A DNA stretch of 64,000 nt from Acidobacteriota bacterium (GTDB lineage: Bacteria; Acidobacteriota; Terriglobia; Terriglobales; Acidobacteriaceae). Below, piece by piece: positions 52,354-61,885 of this stretch. How positions within the stretch are numbered: the first letter of the stretch is position 1; every line of letters begins with the position of its first letter. The notes under the pieces are model-generated. The model was given only the letters and a program-made list of their open reading frames with translations, had not been told where the DNA came from and did not search any database. The position numbers and the translations under genes are program-made. The stretch spans positions 1 to 64,000 of the forward strand of contig QIAM01000068.1 of assembly GCA_003225555.1 (NCBI GenBank), read 5' to 3'.

Positions 52354-52570
52354 TCGGGCCTCCAGCGGTTGGACGTACGTGTTTGGACGCATCAGCAGGG
52401 CAGAAGTTTGAAAGTACGTGGAGGCAAGGCAGCTTGTCAAACGCTGGTCAAACCATGCTTGTCAAACCAGGATTGCCCGGTTCTGCGGGCACGGAGACGG
52501 TCTTTTAAGTATGGTCCCGTATTTTGCTTCGCATGAGCTTTCAGGCACAATGCGGGCTGGAGCGTACGCG

Positions 52571-53635
52571 ATGGATTCGGTGATTGAGGTCCAGGGCAAG
52601 CATCTGAAGCTGTCGAACCTCGAGAAGGTCCTTTACCCGGCTACTGGCTTCACCAAGCGCGATGTCATTGACTACTACGTGCGCATTGCGCCCGCGATCC
52701 TTCCCCACCTTTCCGGACGCGCGTTGACCATGAAGCGCTATCCGAACGGAGTGGATGGCGAATTCTTCTACGAAAAAAACGCTCCCAAGCACCGGCCCGA
52801 GTGGGTCAAGACCGTGCCGGTGTGGAGCCACGGCAATAATCGCACCATGCACTATGTCGAGGTCAGCGATCTGCCGACACTGATCTGGCTGGCGAATCTG
52901 GCGGCTTTGGAGTTGCATCCCTCGTTGGCGCTCGCCAGGGATGTTAGCTGTCCGACGATGATGGTCTTCGATCTCGATCCCGGGCCGCCGGCGAATATCG
53001 TGCAGTGTTGCCAGGTGGGCCTGTGGCTGCGCGAAATCTTCGAGCATTTTGGATTGCAGGGCTTTCCCAAGACCTCGGGTTCTAAGGGGTTGCAGATTTA
53101 CGTCCCGTTGAACACACGCACAACCTATGAAGTGACGAAACCTTTCGCGCATGCGTTGGCGCAACTGCTGGAGCAGGATCATCCGGACCAGGTTGTGTCG
53201 GACATGAAGAAGAAGATTCGCACTGGCAAGGTCTTCGTGGACTGGAGTCAGAATGACGAACACAAAACAACCGTCGCGCTGTATTCGCTGCGAGCGCGCG
53301 AGCGCCCCACTGTTTCGACTCCTGTGAGCTGGGAAGAAGTCCAGCGGGCGCTTAAGAAGAAAGACTCAAGCCTTCTGGTGTTTGAAGCGCCCCAAGTAGT
53401 GGCGCGCTTTGAGAAGATGGGCGACCTGTTCGAGCCGGTGCTGGAGATGAAACAGAAGCTGCCGACGTTGAAAGAACTGACGGGGGCGGTTGCTGCGCCA
53501 GGGGAGGCTCCCGAGCCGGAACGAATCGAGATCGCAGCACGGGCAGAAGATCAGCCCGCGAGAGCTGCGCGAGAGAAACCGAAACGAAGTGTGGGACGAA
53601 CAGCTGCATCAGGGCGAATCCGTCGCAAGGTATAA
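52571..53635 (+). CDS. ligD: LigD-type DNA polymerase domain (NHEJ), stand-alone
   Basis: 354 residues of the archaeo-eukaryotic primase-like polymerase that is one domain of LigD. Motifs: LSNLEKVLYPATGFTK at the start, the first catalytic Asp pair in VFDLDPGPP, FPKTSGSKGLQIYVP, and VDWSQNDEHKTTVALYSLRARERPTVSTP. The last 70 residues are Ala/Glu/Arg-rich and probably disordered. No ligase, phosphoesterase or Ku gene lies in the window. It would fill gaps at broken ends with ligase and Ku from elsewhere. The ATG at 52571 has a GGAG eight bases upstream. The longer open frame from 52418 is rejected. Confidence 0.92.
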   Translation: MDSVIEVQGKHLKLSNLEKVLYPATGFTKRDVIDYYVRIAPAILPHLSGRALTMKRYPNGVDGEFFYEKNAPKHRPEWVKTVPVWSHGNNRTMHYVEVSDLPTLIWLANLAALELHPSLALARDVSCPTMMVFDLDPGPPANIVQCCQVGLWLREIFEHFGLQGFPKTSGSKGLQIYVPLNTRTTYEVTKPFAHALAQLLEQDHPDQVVSDMKKKIRTGKVFVDWSQNDEHKTTVALYSLRARERPTVSTPVSWEEVQRALKKKDSSLLVFEAPQVVARFEKMGDLFEPVLEMKQKLPTLKELTGAVAAPGEAPEPERIEIAARAEDQPARAAREKPKRSVGRTAASGRIRRKV

Positions 53636-53668
53636 TCCCGCGTCGGCGTTGTTGCGCCGGAACCTGCC

Positions 53669-54385
53669 ATGCCTCAACTCTTCGCTGGAACCTCCGGATG
53701 GGCCTATCCGACGTGGAAGCCTGATTTTTATCCGGCAAAGCTGGCGCAGAAGAAATTCCTAGGCCACTATTCGACGCAACTCAACACGGTCGAGGTAAAT
53801 TTCACCTTTCGCCAACTGGTGAAGGAGAGCACGATCCAGAACTGGCTGCAGGAGACGCCCTCCCACTTTCGCTTTGGAGTGAAGGCGCACCAGGTCATCA
53901 CGCATATCAAGCGTCTGAAGGGTACCGAGGACTTCGTGCCGCGCTTTCTGGCGACGATTGCGCCGCTGGCGTCCGCAGGAAAGCTGGGACCGGTGCTGTT
54001 TCAACTTCCTCCCAACCTTAAGGCCGACGCTTCCCTGCTGAAGGATTTTCTTGCGATCGTACCCCGCGCCGTTCCGGCGGCTTTTGAATTCCGCCACTCG
54101 TCATGGTTTGAAGATACGACTTGGGATTTACTCAAGTCACATCATGCAGCGGTGTGCGTGGCCGAGACCGAAACTATGACCACGCCGGATGTGACAACGG
54201 CTGCGTTCGCTTATTACCGATTTCGTAAACCCAATTACACAGACGACGAACGCCGGGTGATGGTCGATCGCATCCGCGAGCACTTGGCTGCGGGACGCGA
54301 TGTCTTCGCGTACTTCAAGCATGAAGAGACGCCGGAGGGAGCGCTGTATGCAGTCGAAATCCTGCGGGAAGCGGGTCGTACGTGA
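53669..54385 (+). CDS. DUF72 (YecE-like) protein
   Basis: 238 residues of the DUF72 TIM-barrel family: FAGTSGWAYPTWKPDFYP at the start, LNTVEVNFTFRQLVKEST, FRFGVKAHQVITH, GPVLFQLPPNLKADASLL, AFEFRHSSWF and FAYFKHEETPEGA at the end. All of the aromatic and charged residues that line the barrel mouth in the family seem intact. The molecular function of DUF72 is not settled. It follows the LigD-type polymerase gene by 33 bases in the same direction, a pair worth noting. Confidence 0.9.
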   Translation: MPQLFAGTSGWAYPTWKPDFYPAKLAQKKFLGHYSTQLNTVEVNFTFRQLVKESTIQNWLQETPSHFRFGVKAHQVITHIKRLKGTEDFVPRFLATIAPLASAGKLGPVLFQLPPNLKADASLLKDFLAIVPRAVPAAFEFRHSSWFEDTTWDLLKSHHAAVCVAETETMTTPDVTTAAFAYYRFRKPNYTDDERRVMVDRIREHLAAGRDVFAYFKHEETPEGALYAVEILREAGRT

Positions 54386-55119
54386 ATAGCACTGCTCGCC
54401 ATCGGAGACGATACGGCCTTCTTGTCCTCCTGCCGGCGTTCATCCTCACAAGCTCCCTGGCTGGCCAGAATTCACCGCCGCGAATCGTGCATGTTTTTGT
54501 GGCATTGGCCGACAACCTGCATCAAGGGATCGCGCCGGTTCCGGCGCGGCTCGGAAACGGCGATCATCCCGCCCACAATCTCTACTGGGGCGCAGCCGGC
54601 GGAGTGAAGACTTTCTTCGTGCGCAGTGGCGCATGGGCACTGCTGAGTTGCAGCCCAAAGCCCAAGCCAGAAGTTCTTGAGCGATGCATGTTCAAGCATC
54701 GCCAGACGAATACTTATATGGTCGCTGACGCGTACCGGGGAAGCGAGATTCGCGAAGCCCCCTTTGAGTTTTTCGACGCGGCTGCAGGCGTGAGTTCGGA
54801 GACCATTGCAGTTCTCGGATCAGCGGAGACGTTAAGGATTCGAGGTGGTTCTAACCTTGTGACCTACGTTGGTCACGATGGACTCATGGAGTTTCAATTG
54901 CCACTCATTCCGAAGAAGAAGAATGATAATCACCGTGACGCCGTCATCCTCGCTTGTGCCAGCAAACAATATTTCGCCGCGACGCTCCGGACCGGAGGAG
55001 CCTATCCTCTCCTCTGGACAACGAACCTGATGGCCCCCGAAGCCTACACCCTGAAGAGCGCACTCGATGGCTGGATTGCCGGCTGGCCAGATTCGCGATC
55101 GAGCGGCCTCTGCCCATGA
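54382..55119 (+). CDS. Secreted hypothetical protein
   Basis: 245 residues from a GTG that overlaps the DUF72 stop. A twin-basic N-terminus (HRRRYG) and a hydrophobic stretch (LLVLLPAFILTSSLAGQ) suggest export. The mature part has IVHVFVALADNLHQGIAPVPARLGNG, then YWGAAGGVKTFFVRS and MADAYRGSEI-type phrases with several conserved-looking Trp and Gly. It resembles uncharacterised secreted proteins of soil bacteria. No catalytic motif is evident. Confidence 0.65.
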   Translation: MNSTARHRRRYGLLVLLPAFILTSSLAGQNSPPRIVHVFVALADNLHQGIAPVPARLGNGDHPAHNLYWGAAGGVKTFFVRSGAWALLSCSPKPKPEVLERCMFKHRQTNTYMVADAYRGSEIREAPFEFFDAAAGVSSETIAVLGSAETLRIRGGSNLVTYVGHDGLMEFQLPLIPKKKNDNHRDAVILACASKQYFAATLRTGGAYPLLWTTNLMAPEAYTLKSALDGWIAGWPDSRSSGLCP

Positions 55120-55275
55120 CAAGTATCAGAAGTGTGGTTACAAGGCGGCTCGCCGTTTGTTTGCTACCGGCTGGTGATGCTGCAAACAGGAGAGGTTGGC
55201 CGCTCAGCGATTCCTGCGGCACCCGCCTCGTCACTTCTCTCAAGGTCCGATAACGCGCATACTGATTCCCTGCTA

Positions 55276-56250
55276 ATGGCCTCCGAAGCCAACTCCCGTG
55301 TCCTCTCCAGCTTTCTCGACTACCTCAGGATCGAGAAGGGGCTCGCGCCGCTGTCTGTCAGCGCTTACACGACCGACGTTCGCCAGTTTGCGGAGTTTCT
55401 GGAAAAACATAAACGCACGCTGCCCAATGCGCGGCGCACCGATGTACGCAAATTTTTGCAGCAGCTTTTTTCTTATCAGGTCGACGGGCGTAGCGTGGGG
55501 CGAAAGCTTTCGGCCCTGCGTCACCTTTACCGCTATCTGCTGCTCGACAAGAAGATCAATCACGATCCCACGCTGAACATCGACTCGCCCAAGCAGTGGA
55601 AGGTCTTGCCGAAGTCCCTGGCTCGAGACGAAATGGACGCAACGCTGGCAGCGCCTCTCAAGCGCCTGACAGCTCCCGCACGTCAGACGAAGACATCCTT
55701 AGAGCTTGCCGTGCGGGATCGCGCCATGCTGGAGGTCTTCTACGCCGGAGCGCTGCGGGTTTCGGAAATCATCAATACCAAGCTGGAAGATCTGAAACTC
55801 GAAGCCGGATACATGCTGGTGCGGGGCAAGGGGGACAAAGAACGCGTGGTGCCGCTGGGAAGATCCGCGCAGGATGCGCTGCGAGAATATCTGGTGCAGG
55901 CGCGACCGACTCTGGCAGCGGCAAAACAGACTGTGTCACCCAGAAGCACTGCGACTGCGGCAAGAAGTTCTCCCCTGCTGTTCATCGCCCGGGGAGCACG
56001 CAAGCTGACACGGCAGCGCGTGTGGCAGATGGTGCGGGCGGCGTCCGCTGTGTCGGGACGGAAGGCATCGCCACACATGCTGCGCCATTCCTGTGCCACC
56101 CACATGGTGGAGAACGGCGCTGATTTGCGCACGGTACAAATCATCCTCGGTCACGCCGATATCTCGACAACCCAGGTTTATACGCATCTGGCGCTGGATC
56201 GGCTGCGGACCGTTTATCGGAAGCACCATCCGAGAGCGAAGACGAGATGA
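55276..56250 (+). CDS. xerD: Tyrosine recombinase, XerD-like
   Basis: 324 residues. The N-terminal SAM-like core-binding domain ([19 protein letters not shown]) is followed by the catalytic domain with Arg in [11 protein letters not shown], a Lys in [12 protein letters not shown], the HxxR box in [26 protein letters not shown] and the Tyr nucleophile in QVYTH. It overlaps the next gene by four bases (ATGA). A longer open frame from 55132 lacks a sensible start; the ATG at 55276 gives the family-like beginning. Probable chromosome-dimer resolvase subunit, though a mobile-element origin cannot be excluded. Confidence 0.88.
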   Translation: MASEANSRVLSSFLDYLRIEKGLAPLSVSAYTTDVRQFAEFLEKHKRTLPNARRTDVRKFLQQLFSYQVDGRSVGRKLSALRHLYRYLLLDKKINHDPTLNIDSPKQWKVLPKSLARDEMDATLAAPLKRLTAPARQTKTSLELAVRDRAMLEVFYAGALRVSEIINTKLEDLKLEAGYMLVRGKGDKERVVPLGRSAQDALREYLVQARPTLAAAKQTVSPRSTATAARSSPLLFIARGARKLTRQRVWQMVRAASAVSGRKASPHMLRHSCATHMVENGADLRTVQIILGHADISTTQVYTHLALDRLRTVYRKHHPRAKTR

Positions 56251-57146
56251 GTAAAACAGTCGTTGGCAAAGCGGTTTCCGACTTCCTCCGCCATCTGCGC
56301 GAGCGCAATGCATCGCCGCATACGGTCAAGGCCTACAGCGGGGACCTGGCCACCTTCGCTGCATATGCCGGTTCGCGCGGTTGGAAAGAGATCGATCACA
56401 TCGCCGTTCGCGGATTCCTGTCTCAGCTTTACGAGAAAGGATTGAGCAAGACTTCTGTCGCACGCTCTCTCGCCGCCGTGCGATCCCTCTACCGGTGGCT
56501 GGCGCAGGAGGGCGTGGTGGAGCAGAATCCGGCAAAGCTGGTGGCTTCACCCAAGCGTCCGCAGAAGCTTCCGCGTGTGCCGACTATCGAAGAGATGAAT
56601 TCTGTGCTCGACGCTAAGATGCCGGAGGTTGCCGCATTTCCCAAACGCGATCTTCTCATGCTGGAGTTGCTTTATGGATGCGGCATTCGCAATTCCGAAC
56701 TCACGGGCATCAATCTTGACGACATTCGTTTAAGCGCGGAGGCGATTCTCATTCGCGGCAAAGGGAAGAAAGAGCGGTATGTCCCCTTCGGCGACTCGGT
56801 GAGGAGCGTGCTTTCCTTTTATCTTCCCGAGCGGCAAAAACTTCTTGGAGAAACTCGCAAGAGCACGAACGCTCTGCTCATCAACCGGCGCGGCGGACGA
56901 CTCACCACGCGCAGCGTTGGACGCATCATCAAGAAAATTGCCGTCGCCAACGGGCTGTCGCCGGACGTCCATCCCCATACGCTACGCCATGCGTTTGGCA
57001 CGCACATGCTGGAAGAAGGGGCAGATCTGCGTGCTATCCAGGAATTGCTGGGGCATGAGCGTCTCTCTACCACTCAACGGTACACGCAACTTTCGATGAA
57101 GCACGTCCTGCAGGTTTATGATGAGACGCATCCGCGAGCGAAGTGA
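56247..57146 (+). CDS. xerC: Tyrosine recombinase, XerC-like
   Basis: 299 residues, same fold as its neighbour: core-binding domain ([22 protein letters not shown]), catalytic Arg in [16 protein letters not shown], Lys in [13 protein letters not shown], the HxxR box in [13 protein letters not shown], the second His in [13 protein letters not shown] and the Tyr in RYTQLSMKH. It starts in the overlap ATGA with the XerD-like gene. XerC and XerD together cut the dif site to resolve chromosome dimers. Finding them as one transcription unit is unusual. A hairpin and T-run end the unit. Confidence 0.9.
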   Translation: MSKTVVGKAVSDFLRHLRERNASPHTVKAYSGDLATFAAYAGSRGWKEIDHIAVRGFLSQLYEKGLSKTSVARSLAAVRSLYRWLAQEGVVEQNPAKLVASPKRPQKLPRVPTIEEMNSVLDAKMPEVAAFPKRDLLMLELLYGCGIRNSELTGINLDDIRLSAEAILIRGKGKKERYVPFGDSVRSVLSFYLPERQKLLGETRKSTNALLINRRGGRLTTRSVGRIIKKIAVANGLSPDVHPHTLRHAFGTHMLEEGADLRAIQELLGHERLSTTQRYTQLSMKHVLQVYDETHPRAK

Positions 57147-57201
57147 GCGCGTCAACATGAGATTGGTCTCCGAATGTGTCGGAAGACGCGAAGCTTCCTC
57201 A

Positions 57202-57264
57202 GCGGCTAAAGCCGCGTTGATATTTTGGAGCTTTGCGGTGCGGCTCAAAGCCGCGCCCTTTTAA
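57202..57264 (+). terminator. Two short hairpins, terminator of the xer unit
   Basis: GCGGCT-AA-AGCCGC at 57202-57215 and GCGGCT-CAA-AGCCGC at 57240-57254 share the same arms. The second is followed by GCCCTTTTAAAG. Read as a terminator for the xer pair. The repeated arms may also be a REP-type element. Confidence 0.5.
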
Positions 57265-57340
57265 AGCGAAGTCGTAAGTCCAATCTTTCCGCAGCGATGC
57301 AAGAGTCACCCTTCCCAATCAGTCTCGGAGATGAGGTAGG

Positions 57341-59470
57341 TCAATTCCCCGCCGGAACGCCTCCGTACTTCTGCAGCCACTTCAATTCTTCGCGCACTTT
57401 GATTTTGCCGTGCCAGGGATTCTTGCCTAACCCGTGGCCCTCGCCTGGAAACACCAGCAGCTTGTTGGGAATCCCGAGCGAATACAGGGCGTGCTCGAGC
57501 AGATAATCCTCGAGCACGGCCACGCGAATGTCGTCGGCGCCTGCGACCATGTGCGTAGGCGTGCGGACTTTGTCGATCTGGAAGATCGCGGCTTGGTCGT
57601 GATAGCGCTGGGGGGCTTCCCAGGGCCGTCCGCCCAAGAAGTAGGCGTCGTCGAAGGTCGTATCATCGTTGCCCCAGTTTCCGACGTGCTCGACCGCGCC
57701 GGCGCCCGTCACGGCGACTTTGAAGCGCGTGGTCTGGGTGATCAGCCAGTTGGTCATGTATCCGCCGTAGCTGTAGCCGCCGACGGCGAGATGATCGGGA
57801 TCGGCGATGCCGTCTTTCACAAGAGCGTCGACCCCTTCGAGAATGTCTTTGCCAGGGCGCGAGACGATCACGGGGACAATCTGAAGCAGGAACTTGTCGC
57901 CGTATCCGGTCGAGCCGCGGTAGTTGGGCTCGAAGACTAGCCATCCGTTGGTGGCGGCGAGCGCGGCCCACTGGTACCAGTCGGCCTCGAAGTGATTGCC
58001 GTCGGCGTCGGCGGGGCCGCCGTGAATCAGCGTGAACATCGGGAGGTGCTTCGCTTCAAATTTGCCTGGAGGATAGATCAGCATGCCTTCGACGGTGGAG
58101 CCGTCGTCCGCCTTCCACTGATAGGGTTTGCCTTGCGGCAGTTCGCGCTCAGTGAAGAGCTTGTTGAAGGAAGTGATCGGACGGGCCTGGTCGAGCTTCG
58201 TGCTGTTTTCTGCCAGATAAACTTCCGCGGGCTTCGTCACCGATGTGTAAACGAACGCGACACGCGGCGAATGGGACGAAGAGGAAACTCCTTCATAAGT
58301 TCCCTGCCAGTTGCTCACTTGATGCAGGGATCCTGATGGCTTGCTGACCGAGTACATCTGAACTTCCGTACCGAGCCGTGCGGAAGTAACCACAGTGTCA
58401 CCGGCAAGGGCATAGTGCTCGATGGGACCGATGAAGTCTTTGCTCCACTGCTCGACGGCGCCGCTTTCGGCGTCGACCGAATAGAGATGTGGCTGCAGGT
58501 CGCGGTAGGGACCGGTTACGTCTCCCACCTGAACGCTGAAAAGCACGTGGTGGCTGTCGTTGGCCCAGCGCAGTTTCCCTTCGTCTGCCTGGTTGTGGGT
58601 CAGGCGTCTGGGATTCGCGGGCGAGGGCGCCCGTGCCACATTCGCCAGGTCTACAGCATAGATTTCGTAGTCGTCGTACTTTTCCTGACGCTGATTGATG
58701 GCGCTGCTCACGAAAGCTAGCTTGGTTCCGTCGGGCGAGGTGATCAGTCCTTCGACGCGCAACGGCGACGTTGCGACGACACGCGTACCCGGCGTCAGAT
58801 CGGATTCCTTGTCCGCTTCTGACTTCTCTTTCGACGGGGCGGCGTGGCGCGCGAGGGCGGTCGCGAGATCCAGCGCGAAGATGGTGTCGCCGCGTTCAGC
58901 GGTGCGGTACTGGACTGCATCTTTCCACTCTTTCTTGTAGTCGTCCTTTTGCGCCTTGGTCCAAGGATTCCGCGTGGCGAAATAGAGCGTTTGCGAATCG
59001 GCGGACCAGGAGAAGGAATGAACCTCTTCCTCTCCCTGGGTTACTGCGAAGGCCTCTCCTCCGCTGGGGGAAATCAGGTAGATCTGGCTGACGCCTTCGT
59101 CTTTCTTATCGCCGTCAGAATCGTCGCTCTTCTGCGAGGTTGTCTTGCGCTCGGACAGAAATGCGATCCAGCGTCCGTCCGGCGACCACTTGGGATCGGA
59201 ATCGTGGCCGGACTGAGTTAACTGGATGAGAGAGCTGCCCTTGTCATCGTCCCGGTAAAGCCAGAGATCGGTGCGGAAGATTTGCTGGTCCCAGTCGGCT
59301 CGCTCGGTGCCGATGACGACGGAGTTTCCATCGGGCGAGAGCTCAACGGCTGAAAAACTCACGGAGCTGAAGAATTCGTCCAGGGTCAGTTTGGGTTTCG
59401 TTTGGGACTCGACGAAGAGCGCACAACTGACGACCAGAACCATCACAACCGCAGTTTTTGGGGTGGGCAT
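57341..59470 (-). CDS. S9-family serine peptidase (acylaminoacyl/prolyl-oligopeptidase-like)
   Basis: 709 residues with a signal peptide (AVVMVLVVSCALFVESQ). Residues about 40-450 form the beta-propeller (WSPDGRWIAFLSERK, FSWSADSQTLYFATRNPW, ISPSGGEAFAVTQG). The C-terminal 250 residues are the alpha/beta hydrolase: HGGPADADGN as oxyanion-hole strand, the nucleophile elbow GGYSYGGYMTNW, Asp in AGADDIRV and His in PGEGHGLGKNPW. It is probably exported and cleaves small peptides or acylated N-termini after breakdown of proteins outside the cell. Confidence 0.93.
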   Translation of the reverse strand: MPTPKTAVVMVLVVSCALFVESQTKPKLTLDEFFSSVSFSAVELSPDGNSVVIGTERADWDQQIFRTDLWLYRDDDKGSSLIQLTQSGHDSDPKWSPDGRWIAFLSERKTTSQKSDDSDGDKKDEGVSQIYLISPSGGEAFAVTQGEEEVHSFSWSADSQTLYFATRNPWTKAQKDDYKKEWKDAVQYRTAERGDTIFALDLATALARHAAPSKEKSEADKESDLTPGTRVVATSPLRVEGLITSPDGTKLAFVSSAINQRQEKYDDYEIYAVDLANVARAPSPANPRRLTHNQADEGKLRWANDSHHVLFSVQVGDVTGPYRDLQPHLYSVDAESGAVEQWSKDFIGPIEHYALAGDTVVTSARLGTEVQMYSVSKPSGSLHQVSNWQGTYEGVSSSSHSPRVAFVYTSVTKPAEVYLAENSTKLDQARPITSFNKLFTERELPQGKPYQWKADDGSTVEGMLIYPPGKFEAKHLPMFTLIHGGPADADGNHFEADWYQWAALAATNGWLVFEPNYRGSTGYGDKFLLQIVPVIVSRPGKDILEGVDALVKDGIADPDHLAVGGYSYGGYMTNWLITQTTRFKVAVTGAGAVEHVGNWGNDDTTFDDAYFLGGRPWEAPQRYHDQAAIFQIDKVRTPTHMVAGADDIRVAVLEDYLLEHALYSLGIPNKLLVFPGEGHGLGKNPWHGKIKVREELKWLQKYGGVPAGN

Positions 59471-59548
59471 AAGAGTTCTCGTGGGAACAAGGTTTATACA
59501 ACGCTAGATTCCGCGGAAGCAACTGTTGCGGGGACGCCGGGTGATAGC

Positions 59549-60154
59549 TCACTGCGCGGGCTCAGCATTCTTGAGAGCTTCCTCCAGCGCCTGGCCGGAG
59601 TGAGGAATGGTTTGCACAACGCGCCAACCGTCATCGTAATAGCGAAATGCGGCAGTAGAAGTGTAATGCGGGTCGCTGGAATATAGGGCGGAGCCGAATT
59701 CGTTCATCGGGACCCACCTCCAGGTGAAGGCGACATCGGCAAGATTGCCTTGTTTGCTGATGCCCGTGATTGCCAGCAGCTCCCTTCTCGCTACAGGAAT
59801 GCTGAATGCAGGCTTGTTCCTCTCTTCTGGTAAGACGAGCGGGCGAACGGTGTCGACGCCGGAAGGCGTAAGCATCACGTCCCAGCATGGGGGTGGGGCG
59901 AGTTGCGGGGAGCAAGGGACGTTCGTGGCGGAAATCCAGCCGCGATGTTGCATGACGAGATATTCGGGGGAAATATATTCCCTATTGGAGAGCACACCGA
60001 TGCGCAGCCAAAATTGCTGAGGAGCCTTAAATGTGTTCGAGCCGGCGATGAGGTCGGCGGCCAGACGGCGCGTAAGAAAGTCGCGCGGAGAGCAGGACGA
60101 GAATAGGATTGCGCTGAGAAGGCAAGAAATAATGAAGATGAGGTACTTACGCAT
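59549..60154 (-). CDS. Hypothetical lipoprotein
   Basis: 201 residues. The signal sequence (KYLIFIISCLLSAILFSSC) ends in a lipobox (LFSSC), so it is attached to a membrane by lipid on Cys. The rest (PQQFWLRIGVLSNREYISPE, then LADVAFTWRWVPMNEFGSA and FRYYDDGWRVVQT) has conserved-looking Trp/Tyr pairs like a NTF2-like or uncharacterised family. No family is named. The open frame continues to 60232, but the lipoprotein start at 60154 fits best. Downstream of AmrS, in the same direction. Confidence 0.7.
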   Translation of the reverse strand: MRKYLIFIISCLLSAILFSSCSPRDFLTRRLAADLIAGSNTFKAPQQFWLRIGVLSNREYISPEYLVMQHRGWISATNVPCSPQLAPPPCWDVMLTPSGVDTVRPLVLPEERNKPAFSIPVARRELLAITGISKQGNLADVAFTWRWVPMNEFGSALYSSDPHYTSTAAFRYYDDGWRVVQTIPHSGQALEEALKNAEPAQ

Positions 60155-60327
60155 GATGAAGTCACAGACCGCTACCGAGCCTTGCACGGCCAGACCCAGC
60201 GAGGCGGGACCGTAATTGCCTTCCGCAATCACGTAGCCCCGGACGCATTCGTCTGGGTCGCCGGCCTCGCGTGGGGGACGAATGCGTCAGCGGCTACCTG
60301 GATAATCTCGCTGTCTCCACGTTCAAT

Positions 60328-61461
60328 TCAACGACCAGTGATTGTAACGAAACGCGATCTTCTGTGCGGCAGGAAAGGAATTGAGGCGATCTGTCCGTCG
60401 AAATGGGAGGCCCAGCGTCCGGGGATTTGCTTCGCACAACGGGGACAGCGGCCTTCCGGCGTCAGGCGATAGTCTTCGATGTGATACCCGTAGCGCTTGA
60501 CCAAAGTCTCGCTGCACTGCGGGCAGCGTGTGTCTTCCCACTGACTGACTATGCCGGGCAGATTGCCTGCGTAGATGTATCGAAGTCCAGCTTGCCGGCC
60601 GATTTCAACTGCCTGCAGAAGATCTTCGGCACGGGTGTCGCGGGGATCGGTCATCTTGTAATCGCCGTGAAAGGCAGTCACGTGCCAAGGAATATCTGGC
60701 GAGATGCCGGCCAGAAATTCTGTAAGCCGCCGCAACTCGTCCGGCGAATCGTTGAAGCCGGGGATGAGCAGGGTGACGATCTCAAGCCACAAGCCCATTT
60801 GATGGATCCGGCGGATGCTGTCGAGAATGGGACCGATGCGTCCGCCAAGTTCGTGATAGTGGCGATCGTCGAAGCTCTTGAGATCGACTTTGTAAAGATC
60901 GAGCCAGGGACGAATGTATTCCAGCACTTGCGGCGTCCCATTCCCGTTGGAAACGAATCCCGTGATGAGTCCGGCGGCCTTGGCTTGCTTGAGAATGGCC
61001 ACGGCCCATTCGCTGGTGATCAACGGCTCATTGTAGGTACTTACCAGGACTTTCGCGCCTTGATCGATCGCATCCTGAACCAGTTGCTGCGGCGATGTCT
61101 GCAGAGGCGGAGAAACTGCGTTAGGATCGCGCAACGCCTGCGAGGTCACCCAGTTCTGGCAGTACGAACAATGAAGATCGCATCCGAGCATGCCGAAACT
61201 GTAGGCGAGCGCGCCGGGATAGGCGTGAAAGAATGGCTTCTTCTCAATGGGGTCGCATTGGGTGCCGCCAACGTATCCCCAAGGCACGTAGAGCGTTCCA
61301 CCACGGTTATAGCGGACCTTGCAGACACCTGCCTGTCCCTCCGGGATCGGGCAGCAGTGTCCGCAGGAGTAACAGCGGAGCCGATTGTTCTCCAGTTTGG
61401 CGTAAAGGCGAGAGTCGGCCTCTCGGACCTGCTGATCAAGGATGGTGCGGAGCGTAGCCAC
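60328..61461 (-). CDS. amrS: AmmeMemoRadiSam-system radical SAM enzyme (AmrS)
   Basis: 377 residues. The N-terminal zinc-ribbon-like part with CYSCGHCCPIPEGQAGVCKVR is followed by the radical SAM cluster motif CDLHCSYC and the usual VSTYNEPLITSEWA and FVSNGNGTPQVLEYI blocks. The C-terminal part has a second four-cysteine ribbon (CPQC, then CPRC). The family name comes from co-occurrence with Memo and AMMECR1 proteins, neither of which is in this window. The physiological reaction is unknown. GTG start. Confidence 0.9.
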   Translation of the reverse strand: MATLRTILDQQVREADSRLYAKLENNRLRCYSCGHCCPIPEGQAGVCKVRYNRGGTLYVPWGYVGGTQCDPIEKKPFFHAYPGALAYSFGMLGCDLHCSYCQNWVTSQALRDPNAVSPPLQTSPQQLVQDAIDQGAKVLVSTYNEPLITSEWAVAILKQAKAAGLITGFVSNGNGTPQVLEYIRPWLDLYKVDLKSFDDRHYHELGGRIGPILDSIRRIHQMGLWLEIVTLLIPGFNDSPDELRRLTEFLAGISPDIPWHVTAFHGDYKMTDPRDTRAEDLLQAVEIGRQAGLRYIYAGNLPGIVSQWEDTRCPQCSETLVKRYGYHIEDYRLTPEGRCPRCAKQIPGRWASHFDGQIASIPFLPHRRSRFVTITGR

Positions 61462-61549
61462 GACTATTCCTATTTTAGCGCTGCAAGAACGCTAACGGGA
61501 TCAGCCTGCTTTTCCGGTAGCAGTGCAGTTTGGACCTTTGGCACTTTTT

Positions 61550-61716
61550 CGAGGCGTCATCCCGAAACCCGGCGCAGTTCAGCCGAGTGAGGGCCCTCGC
61601 GTGGGGGCTTCCCAGGACGGCGCCGCTGGTCTGCGCGCAAGATCCCTTCGGCTCCGCTCCCGGCAGGCTCTTCGCTCCCGGCTGAACAACGGCTGCGCTC
61701 AGGATAACCCCCAGAA
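61550..61716. repeat. Dispersed intergenic repeat (copy 3, double)
   Basis: The first half (GAGGCGTCATCCCGAAACCC) resembles 36561-36600. The second half (CTGCGCGCAAGATCCCTTCG to CTGCGCTCAGGATAAC) is the inverted GATCT-AGGATG-type unit also present at 44668-44723 and 36598-36667. It fills much of the 61462-61885 gap; no gene is there. Confidence 0.6.
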
Positions 61717-61885
61717 AAGATGAAAACAGTTGAACCTCACGCTGCACATCTTACAGTCCTCTGCGCAGAAGAACGGTTCGGATACGGGGGACCCCCTACT
61801 GGAAAATACCAACAATCCTGTATAGAAGCAGCACGACGGTGGGCGGACTATAACTGTACCACTCGTCCTCTGGCCTGCAGCCTCC

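Noticed and set aside
57147-57340. A dif site next to the xer pair
   Set aside because: No 28-bp sequence with two 11-bp arms resembling known dif sites was seen, only short GCGGCT hairpins.
60403-61590. 395-residue open frame antisense to amrS
   Set aside because: Same cause: high-G+C shadow of a well-supported radical SAM gene.
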